From assembly GCA_016630955.3 (NCBI GenBank), contig CM049988.1, forward strand, positions 1,302,001-1,366,000: a DNA stretch of 64,000 bases, given 5' to 3'. The stretch's first letter is position 1, and the number at the start of each line of letters is the position of its first letter. Below the pieces are notes generated by a model. That model had not been told where the DNA came from and ran no database searches. It saw only the letters and a program-made list of their open reading frames with translations. Shown one piece after another: positions 39,552-48,863 of the stretch. The stretch is from Didymella arachidicola. Its lineage: Eukaryota; Ascomycota; Dothideomycetes; Pleosporales; Didymellaceae. A program made the position numbers and the translations under genes.

Positions 39552-42500
39552 CTACGTATCTCTGATCCCCATATGCCCAAGGATCTGCGTCTGCTCCATA
39601 TACTCGATGGCTTTGGTGGCTAGCTGCGGCGTGCTCAGGATGGTCCTGAGGCTGTGTCGTCCGGAAAGGTTGGCGAAGATGCGGTTCCGGAGGTCCTTGT
39701 GCTTGCTGCAGCGGAGGAGGACGTGCGCGACGGTCTGTCGCCTCTCTCCGCAGCTGCAACGGGGGCTGGTGATGTCCGGAACATGGCGATTGAAGAGGAA
39801 GTCGTTGAGACCGATCTTCTCGGTCCGCAGCTGCACCAGCAGCGCGCTCTCCCGCTTGCTGAGCCTCTCGTGGAGCTGTAGCACCTTCTTGGTGGGCACT
39901 GGCGTGTGTCTGTACGTCGCGCGGCCTTCCTTGTCTTCCCTCCACGCGCTGATCCACGCTCTCTCTGCCTGCGTCTTGCACCATCTTCTGAGCGTTGTCC
40001 TGAGCGGGTATAGCTGTGCGGGCGGGTCTGCTGGCTGCTGTCTGCGGCCGTTCTCTCTCCATCCGGTGGCTTCCTTGGCGGCCTGGTCGGCGGCCTCGTT
40101 TCCAGGTATGCCCGCGTGGGCAGGGATCCATCGGACAGCCACTGAGTATCCTTTGTCCTGGAGCTCCAGAACCTGTTGCGCGATGTCCGCGAGGATGTAC
40201 GCGCCTGATCGCCCTTCGGCTTTGGCTATTGACCAGATGGCGGCTTGGTTGTCCGTGTATATGGCAATTTGTTTTCGTTCGCCGTCTCTGTCTGCATACT
40301 CCTGCGCGATCTGCAGTGCGAGGCTGATGCCTTGCAGCTCCGCTGCGTATACTGTCGACAGTGTGTCGGATCCCATATGTACGGATAGCGTCTGTTGTGT
40401 TAGCAGGCACACTGCTGCGGAGCCGATCTCGCCCTCGATGCCGCTGCCATCTGTATAGATGCTGAGGCTCTTGTTTGCTGCGCATTCTCGATCATGGTGC
40501 TTACGGGCCTCCTCCGCATCGTTGTCAATGTAGGTGTGTGGCCCTCGCTGCCACGGCGGTGTGATGAACGGAGGGATGGGCTCTTGCTTGTCAAGATCGC
40601 GCACCTGCTTGCTCCTTAGTGCCTCGTAAGCTTTTTGCCAGGGGCTCTTGTGTGCCCTGTAGTTCTTGTCAATGACCACTGGTACCGGTTCGCGTGGCTC
40701 GTAGCACGCAGTCTGTGCGATGGTCCTAGACGAAGACAGTCGAGTGACGACGTCCGCGTTGTGCTTCCAGATCTGCTGCTCGATGGGAAGAAGGAATGTC
40801 TCCACATCCAGTGCGACCCTTGATGTCGCTCTGTAGGCGCCGCATATGCTTCTTGCTGCTCTTGCTTGTATGCTGCGCAGGGCGTCGACCGTCTTGTGCG
40901 TGTAGCCGCGCTTCTTGTCGTTGAGGTTGGCATTGGACCAGATGGAACACGCGTACATCATCTGTGGCAGCGCGATGGCTTCGTACAGTCTGCGCATGTC
41001 TTGCAGTCGGACGCCCCAGGTGGAGCTGCCTAAGCTGCTCAGCGTGTGCACTGTGCGAGTTGCCTTTTGTCTGACCGTCTCTACATGTTCTCTCCACTTC
41101 AGCTTGGTGTCAAGGGTCAAGCCTAGGTACTTGCACGTTGGTGACGGCTTTATCTCGCCCCACTCTGTCTGGATGGCCGCGTCGACGTTGATGCGTTTGC
41201 GCGATCTTGTGAAGTGGGTCAGCTGGAACTTGTCAGGAGCGAACACTGAGGCATGTGTGGTTGCCCATCGCTGTGCTTTCTCAAGTGTTGTGCCCAGTAT
41301 CTCGCACGTTCGTTCTGTGGTCTTGCCCCAAGCGAGGATGGCCACGTCGTCAATGTATCCTGTAGACATGGTATCTGTCTGCTCGTTGCACTGGTCGACC
41401 AAATCGGCGTTGTAGAGGATATAGAGCAGAGGGGAGAGGGGCGAGCCCTGCGGAATGCCCGTGTTAATTGCGTATTCTTGGGAGTTGAATCCGTCGACCC
41501 GGATATGGGTGTGCCTGTCGCTCAAGAAGCTTGCTATCCAGCGCACTGTGTTCTCGTCGACCTTCCGCTTTCGCAGGTTGTGAAGCAGCCGCTTGTGAGA
41601 TACGTTGTCGAAGGCTCCGGACACGTCCAGCAACAGGAGGCTGGCCACCTGGCCGTCTTTGCCGTTGTTCCACTGTTCGTAGATCTTCGCTGTGACAGCG
41701 TGTAGTGCGTGCTCGGTAGATCGATGCTTCCTTCCACCCATGTGGGTCGGTGGTAGCACGTGGTGGGTCTCAACGAGGTAGCTCAGTCTCCGTGCCACTA
41801 CCGCATCCATGACCTTGCCGATTGTGTTAAGCAGTGCGATGGGCCGGTATGCTTTAGGTACTGCGTAGTTGGCTTTACCAGGTTTGCGCAGGACCGCTGT
41901 GATAGAGGCTCGGAACGAGACCGGGCAGTAGCCCAGCCGTAGGCTTTGGTTATAGATTCTCGTCAGGTGGGCTGCAATCAGATCGATGCCGGCTTGCAGC
42001 GCTTTGTTTATGATGCCATCCGGCCCTGGAGCCTTGAGGGGCGATGCCGCTCGTATCGCTGTGCGCACCTCCTTCTCCTCAATCAGTGGCATGTCAATCT
42101 GGCCGCTGTACGCAGCGTGCTCTATGTCTCCCAAGTCTGCTTCAGGTGGCGTTGGAAAGAAGACGTCTCGAAACAGCTCAGCTTTGTCTGCAGGGTCGAT
42201 GAGTTCTTCTTGTGTGTCAGGGTGATGTATAGTTGGTATGGATCTGGTGGACTGGTCGTGCCTCGTGCGTGCCCACTTCGCTAGCTTCCATAGCGCGTCT
42301 GGCGACTCAGATGCCCGCTCAATACGGTCTCTGTGTGCTTTACGCAGTGCCTTTCTAATCGTCCTCGCTTTGTGATTCCTTGCGGCGCGGTATGCTTCCC
42401 ACGTCTCTTCTGTGTGGTGTCGGCTGTGTGCTCTCTTCAGTCGTTTTGTCTCAGCGAGCACTGCTCTGCATTCCTCAGTCCATCCCTCGCGTGTATAGGT

Positions 42501-43427
42501 GGAGGGATGAGTCTCGGGCACTGCTTCGTGTATCGCGTCCTGGATTGCTGCTGTCACCTCAGCCGTGTAGGAGTCAAGCGCTGTGTTTGTGAGTGGTCTT
42601 CGAAGAGGAGGCAGAGAGCGCCTCAGCGCTTTCGTATACAGTTTCTCGTTCAGTCTTTTCCAGTCTTTCCGCGGCTTCTTCTCAAGACATTGCACTGTGA
42701 GATCTAGCGTTGTGCTTATAGGCAGATGATCTGAGTCGTGGTCTAGGCTCCTGTCTACTTCGCTTTTGATGACTTGCTCAATCAGCCCTGTTGTAACAAG
42801 ACAAAGATCGATTGTAGACTGCGATCGGCCTTCTTCGTACGTTACTGTGCCTGGTGGGAGGGTGTTGTGGAGCGCAAAGTCCCCTATGATGTCTATTAGG
42901 TCTTCTGATTCAGGATTAGTGACCTCCCTGTTTAGTCCTCCCCATAAGGGGTGGTGCAGATTGAAGTCACCAAGTAGCACTTGTTCGTTTGTCTGGTAAT
43001 GCCTTAGCGCCTCCCGCACCTGCGGTATTGCACTCTGCCGGTTGTTTGAGGTCTTTGGCGGGTTGTAGACGTTGTGGACAATAAGCTGCTCTTGGCTTTG
43101 CTGATCGTCTGTTAAGTCTATGTTAATAATAATAGAACAAATGTCTCTTGTTCGCTCCTCAAAGCGCCACTTTGTCTGATCTATTCTCTTGTTAATGAAG
43201 AAGCAGACCCGTGCTTGGCCTTCCGCGTCTCCTGCTGGGTAGCAAAGGTGGAACCTATCCTTGGCTGGGTGATGAGTGGTGGCGGAGTACGGGTTCCTCC
43301 ACGGCTCCTGGATGGCGATGATGTCGAAGTCGTAGATCGCCTGATCGCGCAGCAGCGACGCCATGACCATGTCTCTCGACTTCCTTACGTTGTACTGTAG
43401 TATGTTCAGTCTGTTGTGTCTATTCAT
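39552..43427 (-). CDS. LINE ORF2: endonuclease, reverse transcriptase, RNase H
   Basis: 1,291 residues, intact. Residues about 5-240 are an APE-type endonuclease (LNILQYNVRKS, IIAIQEPWRNP, LLGDFNLHHPLWGG, STIDLCLV, DHDSDHLPI). Reverse transcriptase spans about 470-740 (YRPIALLNTIGKVMD, LLLDVSGAFDNVSH, GIPQGSPLSPLLY, and the active site GYIDD near residue 690, where YADD is commoner). RNase H lies at about 1000-1130 (SIYTDGSG, AAELQGISLAL, YTDNQAA, IPAHAGIPGNEAAD). The C-terminus has the usual C-X-C...H...C motif (RCSCGERRQTVAHVLLRC). The protein cuts target DNA and primes reverse transcription there. Its start codon overlaps the ORF1 stop as ATGA, which suggests translation by termination and reinitiation. 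Confidence 0.95.
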   Translation of the reverse strand: MNRHNRLNILQYNVRKSRDMVMASLLRDQAIYDFDIIAIQEPWRNPYSATTHHPAKDRFHLCYPAGDAEGQARVCFFINKRIDQTKWRFEERTRDICSIIINIDLTDDQQSQEQLIVHNVYNPPKTSNNRQSAIPQVREALRHYQTNEQVLLGDFNLHHPLWGGLNREVTNPESEDLIDIIGDFALHNTLPPGTVTYEEGRSQSTIDLCLVTTGLIEQVIKSEVDRSLDHDSDHLPISTTLDLTVQCLEKKPRKDWKRLNEKLYTKALRRSLPPLRRPLTNTALDSYTAEVTAAIQDAIHEAVPETHPSTYTREGWTEECRAVLAETKRLKRAHSRHHTEETWEAYRAARNHKARTIRKALRKAHRDRIERASESPDALWKLAKWARTRHDQSTRSIPTIHHPDTQEELIDPADKAELFRDVFFPTPPEADLGDIEHAAYSGQIDMPLIEEKEVRTAIRAASPLKAPGPDGIINKALQAGIDLIAAHLTRIYNQSLRLGYCPVSFRASITAVLRKPGKANYAVPKAYRPIALLNTIGKVMDAVVARRLSYLVETHHVLPPTHMGGRKHRSTEHALHAVTAKIYEQWNNGKDGQVASLLLLDVSGAFDNVSHKRLLHNLRKRKVDENTVRWIASFLSDRHTHIRVDGFNSQEYAINTGIPQGSPLSPLLYILYNADLVDQCNEQTDTMSTGYIDDVAILAWGKTTERTCEILGTTLEKAQRWATTHASVFAPDKFQLTHFTRSRKRINVDAAIQTEWGEIKPSPTCKYLGLTLDTKLKWREHVETVRQKATRTVHTLSSLGSSTWGVRLQDMRRLYEAIALPQMMYACSIWSNANLNDKKRGYTHKTVDALRSIQARAARSICGAYRATSRVALDVETFLLPIEQQIWKHNADVVTRLSSSRTIAQTACYEPREPVPVVIDKNYRAHKSPWQKAYEALRSKQVRDLDKQEPIPPFITPPWQRGPHTYIDNDAEEARKHHDRECAANKSLSIYTDGSGIEGEIGSAAVCLLTQQTLSVHMGSDTLSTVYAAELQGISLALQIAQEYADRDGERKQIAIYTDNQAAIWSIAKAEGRSGAYILADIAQQVLELQDKGYSVAVRWIPAHAGIPGNEAADQAAKEATGWRENGRRQQPADPPAQLYPLRTTLRRWCKTQAERAWISAWREDKEGRATYRHTPVPTKKVLQLHERLSKRESALLVQLRTEKIGLNDFLFNRHVPDITSPRCSCGERRQTVAHVLLRCSKHKDLRNRIFANLSGRHSLRTILSTPQLATKAIEYMEQTQILGHMGIRDT

Positions 43428-45109
43428 GCTTCGTTGTCAGAGTCGATTTCCATGTGCTGGCTAGTGCCGCTCTGTGTCTGCTGCGTGCTGTTCCCGGTAG
43501 CTTCCATGGCCCTCCGGGTAGGTATGACGTGCCTCTGCGGCCTTTGGCTGCCGTTCGCGTGTGTTGGCTGGTTGTGCTGCTCTGCTGAGTCAATGGTAGT
43601 TCCTGCATTAGTCCTCTTCTGTCCTCGTCCAGTTTGCGATCGGTTCCTGGTGATTGGTGCTGGCTGCGTCGATGCGGGAGCTTGGGCGAGTCTACTCCGT
43701 CGGACAGAGGTGGCCGACGCCTCCAGTGGGATGTTGTTCCTTGGTGTCTCCGCGACTGGGTGGTAGTATGGGCGTACGTCGTATGCAGCCCTTGCTTTTG
43801 CCCTCTCCTCCTTCCTGGTAGGGCACTGGTAGCTCCACGCTTCGTGTTCGCCTCGGCAGGCGGCACACTTCCTGGGTACGTTCCGGTCGAGCTTGGACGG
43901 ACAATCCCTGCTCTCATGTTGTTGCGCGCAGTAGCCACATGCGATTGTTGCCTTGCACTGGGTTCCTATGTGGCCGTAGTGTTGGCACTTGAAGCACTGC
44001 TTCACTCGGCACTGTCGCTCGTATCGCTCGCACTGGAAGACCTCGCCCTGCCAGATGAGGCCCTCGTCAATGATCTTGTTAGCGTCCTCTGCCTTGCTGA
44101 ACTCTATGATGACGCTGGAGGCGGCTTTCGTGGGTGCGTTGCGTGTCAGCCACCCGACGTACTTGATCTCTGCCTGTGGGATGAACGGCTTGTTGTCCAG
44201 CAGTAGCTGATCCCTCGTCTCCTCAAACCTGTCCATGTCTATTGTGCTGGTGCGCATGCCGTGTGCGATGATGCCGTAGGTTGTAATCCGCAAGGTGGCC
44301 CTGTTGCCGATGCGGTGGACCCAGTCGTCAGCGAACTGCTTTAGTGCTTCTACTTCTTTGTTGGTCGCCGTTCTGATGCTAAGGTCGCCGCTTCTTAGCT
44401 GGTTTGAAGAGAGCACCTTGATGCTGTTAATGTTTTCGTTTCTGCTTTGCGCGATGGCGCGCTCTACATGCGCGTTAAGGTTGCGCGGGTTCATCGCCCG
44501 CAGGCTGAGCACTGTACTGGGGTCTCTAATGGTCACAACGACTTCACGCTGCGTCTGCATAGGAGCCATTCTGGGAACTTGTGTATTCGCTGTACTTGCT
44601 AGCGGTGCGCCCCTCGCCGCCATCGCAGCGTAGCTGAGCACGCCACCAGTCTGTGGTCCTGCGTTTTTGATCTGTCTTGCCATCTGCAGATTGGCCTTAC
44701 CTACCTCTACCGCCTCCTTGGCTGCAGTCCTAGCTTCCTCTCCGTTCCTTATGTTTTGTTGTACGTTTGTGGCGATTGCGTGGACGGTATTAGCGGTGTT
44801 CTTTATTTCGGTCTTGAGTTCCTGCTTGACAGCATTAAGCATTCGCGTGGTGTTGTCGGAGGACGCCTTGGCCTCAGTTTGCAGGATGCTAAGCGCGTCG
44901 CACACCGTGCTGAGGTCAGGCGTGTGTTGCACTTTCAGTATAAACGTCAGCGTGCCGTGTATAATGACCTTGACGAGGTCTGCTGGCACAGGCTGGCTTT
45001 GCGTGCGATCGATACAGGCCAGCGCGTCCTGAAGGTAGGTGCTGAGGCGTGTAGCGTGCTCGCGGAATGGGGTGGGCCACGTGGGCTGCTGAGGCCACGG
45101 TGTCGCCAT
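43424..45109 (-). CDS. LINE ORF1: gag-like RNA-binding protein
   Basis: 561 residues, intact. The N-terminal half is helical (HAIATNVQQNIRNGEEARTA). A central region (VVTIRDPSTVLSLRAMNP, ...VEALKQFADDWVHRIG) resembles the RRM-like part of LINE gag proteins. Three CCHC-type zinc knuckles follow at about residues 375-440 (CFKCQHYGHIGTQC, CGYCAQQHESRDC, CAACRGEHEAWSYQC), and the tail is Arg/Gln/Thr-rich. It binds LINE RNA to form the retrotransposition particle. The stop codon TGA (43426-43424) overlaps the ORF2 ATG by two bases. Confidence 0.92.
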   Translation of the reverse strand: MATPWPQQPTWPTPFREHATRLSTYLQDALACIDRTQSQPVPADLVKVIIHGTLTFILKVQHTPDLSTVCDALSILQTEAKASSDNTTRMLNAVKQELKTEIKNTANTVHAIATNVQQNIRNGEEARTAAKEAVEVGKANLQMARQIKNAGPQTGGVLSYAAMAARGAPLASTANTQVPRMAPMQTQREVVVTIRDPSTVLSLRAMNPRNLNAHVERAIAQSRNENINSIKVLSSNQLRSGDLSIRTATNKEVEALKQFADDWVHRIGNRATLRITTYGIIAHGMRTSTIDMDRFEETRDQLLLDNKPFIPQAEIKYVGWLTRNAPTKAASSVIIEFSKAEDANKIIDEGLIWQGEVFQCERYERQCRVKQCFKCQHYGHIGTQCKATIACGYCAQQHESRDCPSKLDRNVPRKCAACRGEHEAWSYQCPTRKEERAKARAAYDVRPYYHPVAETPRNNIPLEASATSVRRSRLAQAPASTQPAPITRNRSQTGRGQKRTNAGTTIDSAEQHNQPTHANGSQRPQRHVIPTRRAMEATGNSTQQTQSGTSQHMEIDSDNEA

Positions 45110-45239
45110 GGCACGTCAGACGCAGTGGGCTGCTGCGGCTGGGTGCTGGCTAGTCAATTGGCGTCAAGAGCGACCGTTTGAGCGCGAAAATACGAGTGAA
45201 TTCCAAAAATCGAGTTCTCGCTATGTGTGGTGTTTTTTC

Positions 45240-45253
45240 TTCTAGCCACATAT
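45240..45253. repeat. target-site duplication, LINE 5' side (14 bp)
   Basis: TTCTAGCCACATAT, identical to 39217-39230. Confidence 0.85.
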
Positions 45254-45268
45254 AGTTCCTAGCTACCC

Positions 45269-45723
45269 TAACGTACCTCACGGGCGAGTCGCCCACTTTT
45301 GCCAAGACCCCACCAAAACACCAACCTCTACTAATGCCTCCACAACAACAACAGACAGACGCGTACAAAGAGACTTAGATACAGCTTGCGCTATAAGCTC
45401 TTTAGTAAGACCCTAATCTCTCTATAAGACGCGCTGCAGCTATCTACAACGCGCCTCGAACCACACTACGTAACCGACTTGCCGGACGACCTTCACGCGT
45501 TAATACTATGGCCAATTCACAGAATCTAACTAATGCTAAGGAGCAGGTGATTGTTACGCATATAACTAAGCTGTCTAATTAAGAACAACCCCCCTAGCTC
45601 GCAGATGTGACTAATATCGCCAATTCTCTGCAGAAAGAGCGCGGTTTAGCCCCTGTTAGCTTAAACTAGGCCAGCACATTTATTTCGCGTTAGTAGGAGC
45701 TTAAAGTAGTGTTTAATTGCAAG
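45269..45723 (+). mobile_element. pogo-type element copy A: 5' end only, RIP-like decay
   Basis: Starts TAACGTACCTCACGGGCGAG, the family TIR, followed by CACTTTTGCCAAGACC. A frame from 45509 (MANSQNLTNAKEQVIV) matches the N-terminus of the transposase in copy C but is full of TAA and TAG codons. It stops abruptly where copy B starts. Changes against copy C are mostly C-to-T and G-to-A. Confidence 0.75.
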
Positions 45724-46023
45724 TAACGTACCCTACGGGCGAGCGAGCCACTTTTGCCAAGCCCCTACCAAAGTACCCTCTCTATACTAATGCCTTAACA
45801 ACAACCTGTTATTAACGCGTCTTAGGATGCTTAGGTACAGCTTGCGCTTCAAGCTCTTAAACAAGACGCGAATCTCTTAGAACATCGCGCTGCAGCTACC
45901 TATAGCGTGCCTCGAAGCACACTAAGCTATTAACGCACTAGTCGACCTTTACAAGCTAATATACTCTTTTTATAGAGAATTAGCTATATTAGCTATAATT
46001 ATAAGCTAGAAGAACTTTTGCTA
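45724..46023. mobile_element. pogo-type element copy B: rearranged, RIP-like decay
   Basis: Begins with the same TIR (TAACGTACCC, CACTTTTGCCAAG) and 5' UTR as copy A. From about 45965 the sequence matches copy C 47507-47570 in the opposite orientation (transposase N-terminus on the minus strand), so it is an inverted or fused remnant. Almost every difference in that segment is C-to-T or G-to-A, raising AT content. Confidence 0.7.
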
Positions 46024-47889
46024 TAACGTACGTGTACAACGAGCGGGACAGTCAACGAGCGGGACACTTTTGCCAAGACCACACCAAAACTCACCCTATT
46101 ATGGCCCAAAACACCACACTTTAGCCCTGCATAGGGTGAAACAAGCTGTAATATTACTTAGAGACCTCTTCTACAGCATTCTTGCACGTTCGCGCGTTGT
46201 GCCCACTCTCTCCGCACCGTCCACAGCGTCGTTGGGATGGTTCACCTCCTTCAGCGCGCACCTGCTTCTTTGCCTTACCATCACCACGCGCGCCAAACTC
46301 CTGTAGAGCAGTCAACCGCTGGCCTTCTTCAACTGCAAGGCTTCTCTCAGCTTGAATACGCTTTCTTTTGTGCGATTTACGTCGCGTGGCGGCTTCATTG
46401 GCTGCTCGAAGCTCAGCTATCTCCTGTTGCGCTAATACTAGCTTGTGCGCAACAATTGCTGCCCCCTTTGCGTAGTGCTCAAGCGCGCTTAGCACAGAAT
46501 CTGGTGAGCTGCCCTGCTGCTTCTGATACTTCTCTTGAATTAAAGTTGATTGCGACCTAAATTCCAGGGTATTGCTTGGGGTTTACGACTGCCAGGGCTC
46601 GTTGTTTGTAGGGAGTGGTGGTGATGGAGTGCGCAGCTTCACATCAAGGGTTGATATAACCCGTTCTGGGTCAAAAGGGACCAGTCCTGCGCCTTGGAAC
46701 CCTCCCTAGATGTTGCTAGGGGTAATGGCTTTCTTGTGAGCCGCTTTAAAGCATTGCAGGGACTCCTGCTTTGTAATGTGGTTAGTCCGGTTGTGCATGA
46801 GCTCATTCACCTCAACTCCGTACGCCTTCTTCAGAGGGCCAAAACAACCCACGCCAAGTGGCTGCAGGAGGTGCGACGAGTGCGCAGGCATGCATAGGGT
46901 CACAATCTTGTGATCCTTGCAGTATTGCGTGAATTCTGCAGAGTTGTGGCTCCCATGACCGTCAATAATCAGCATGCGGGAGGTACCAAGAGTGCGCGCC
47001 TTTGTATGCCTGTCAAAGTGCTTCAACCAGTCAAAACCAAGCTCGTTGGTAGTCCAGCCGTTTTCAGAGATAGCAATAGTCTAATCTTGGGGCAAATCGT
47101 CGTCCTTGTACCAGCTGGACTGGTGTTGGCGGGCTTTGAAGATGATGTAGGGCGGAATGGCCCATCCTGTGGCATTGATGCCCTCAATGACTGTTACCCA
47201 CTCCCGGTTGCCTGGCTGGACCTGCTTTGCTCGTCCTGACTTCTCTGTATCTGTAACAACGACTCCAGTGGATATCTGGCCCATCATGAAGCCTGTCTCG
47301 TCGAAGTTGCACGTGTCATTGTCCAGGATACCATACTTGGCTTTGATATTGGCTACTAGGCCAAACCAGCCCTGGATTACCTCGGGATCCTCGCAGAGGG
47401 CTCGCTTGTAGTCGTACTTGCGATTGAAGACTGTTTTGAGCTCCTCCTGACGCGAAACAAACCTGCTGGCCCACCTTGGGCCAACAGGGGCCAAACCGCG
47501 CTCTTTTCGCAGAGAATTGGCCATATCAGCTACAACTGTAAGCCGAGGGGACTCTCCTCGCGTGACTAGCTCAAGTATGCGCTTAACAATCACCTGCTCC
47601 TCAGCGCTGGTTAGATTCTGTGAATTGGCCATAGTATCAACGCGTGAAGGTCGTCCAACGCGTTGATGGTGTAGTGTAGTTCGAGAGACTCTGTAGATAG
47701 CTGCAGCGCGTCGCTCTAAAAGATTTGCGTCTTGTTTAAGAGCTTGAAGCGCAAGCTGGATCTAACGCTTGTTTAACGCGTTAAATTGTCGTTGTTGGGG
47801 AGGCATTAGTGTAGGAAGTGAGTATTGGTGTGGTCTTGGCAAAAGTGGCCCGCTCGTTGGCATGGTCCGCTCGTTGTACATGTACGTTA
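46024..47889 (-). mobile_element. pogo-type element copy C, full length, inactive
   Basis: Inverted repeats at 46024-46091 and 47824-47889 agree at most positions over more than 60 bp. Each contains two copies of CAACGAGCGG and the block CACTTTTGCCAAGACCACACCAA. The interior holds one minus-strand transposase gene with three nonsense codons. It is much less degraded than copies A and B. Confidence 0.82.
46154..47632 (-). pseudogene. pogo-type transposase with three in-frame stops and a zinc knuckle
   Basis: One frame of 493 codons from ATG 47632, interrupted by stops at 47081-47083, 46706-46708 and 46583-46585. The N-terminus is a psq/CENPB-type HTH (MANSQNLTSAEEQVIV, GPRWASRFVSR). The DDE core has NFDETGF, then LIIDGHGSH, then HLLQPLGVGCFGPL, where the third catalytic Asp of the usual LQPLDVG is Gly. 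A coiled coil and a C-terminal CCHC knuckle (RCGRCGESGHNARTC) end the protein. With three stops and one lost catalytic residue it should be dead. At least two stops fit TGG-to-TAG transitions, as RIP would cause. Confidence 0.85.
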
Positions 47890-48703
47890 GTAGTAATAAA
47901 AGACTAACTGTCGCCGTACGTTTCCTATATAACGTTAATTAGCCTTGCAACAACCTTATAACGCCCTGTACCTTAGCTAGGTTGCAGTTGCAGTCCACCT
48001 AGACAGCTCTAATAAGCGCCTCGACTGTTAATGCGAGAGTGATCCTTAGCTCTTGTCCCGCCTGACAGGGGTGTTCTTGCAACAAGGCCGGTAGGTCCCA
48101 CTCCTTGGCCACCTCTTGCAGTCGTTCGTTGGTGCCAGCGTGGAAAACCTGCGATCGAACGCGCAGAGAGCGGCATCGAAGCCATGGTCGATGAAGATGT
48201 AGAGCTGGTATGGTCGTGACGGACAGTATTGACGTCGCTGAAGCGTGCTTGCCTGCGATGTTATGGAAGCGTAGTCGGCCACGATGGCGTACACAGCAAG
48301 TCTGGGTATCGCTTACTTATCCCGTTTATGGCCAACCCCAGACTGTGGGGCTCACGCGAAAGTCAACGCGCCATCATCCGATGAAAGCCCCTGGCGGCTT
48401 AGTAGTCCGTCCAATCGTGGACCATCGATTCTCTGATACGTTAGCTTCGCAGATCAGCCCACCAAGACCCACCGTTCAGACTTGTTCCTGCACCCCAGCT
48501 GACTCCCCGTGGGTCCCTTGTGCCTTCACCACCGTCACGCACAATACCTGTCGCGCAGAGCAAGCTTGTGCAACACGCAAATATTAGCTAACCAGGCAGC
48601 GGGAGCAAGCCGCCGTAGCAATTGAAAACCGACCCTGAATTTAGGTTATAATTTATGTATGTATTCGAGCCCAATTCGTTCTCAAATGCGATCTAAGTAG
48701 CCT
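47890..48703. other. intergenic, decayed sequence
   Basis: No supportable gene. The first 150 bp are AT-rich, like the RIP-affected elements, and may hold the rest of a copy A/B relic. ORFs at 48046-48294 and 48210-48587 oppose each other without features. Confidence 0.4.
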
Positions 48704-48851
48704 TGTCAGGTTGGGGTGGACAGCGGACGCGGTGCGGACGTTGATCCGCGCCGCCCCACTTCCTCCCTTGAACGTGATCAGCTGTCCCCGAGACCTCCTG
48801 TTTTTCATCATCCACTATCTACTTTTTGCCTGCAGCTCATCCAGATGCTGG
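48704..48851. repeat. LINE 3'-UTR-like segment in the regulator's 5' flank
   Basis: Homologous to 39299-39451, including 44 identical bases (48719-48762), in the same plus-strand orientation. It ends 12 bp before the ATG of the regulator gene at 48864, so it forms most of that gene's proximal promoter or 5' UTR. Confidence 0.75.
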
Positions 48852-48863
48852 CCCCGAGAAGAC

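Larger units (their letters stand above)
39231..45239 (-). mobile_element. full-length LINE (Tad1/I-like), 6.0 kb
   Basis: Read on the minus strand, the element has a 130-bp 5' UTR, ORF1 (45109-43424), ORF2 (43427-39552), a 3' UTR of about 320 bp and a tail of five CTAAA units (plus strand TTTAG repeats at 39231-39254). An exact 14-bp duplication flanks it. Both ORFs are intact, so this may be an autonomous, recently active copy. It landed between the membrane-protein gene and a cluster of pogo-type relics. Confidence 0.92.

Noticed and set aside
39457..40485. 342-codon minus-strand ORF rich in Arg/Gln/His
   Set aside because: Alternative frame of LINE ORF2, which has clear RNase H and zinc motifs in the main frame.
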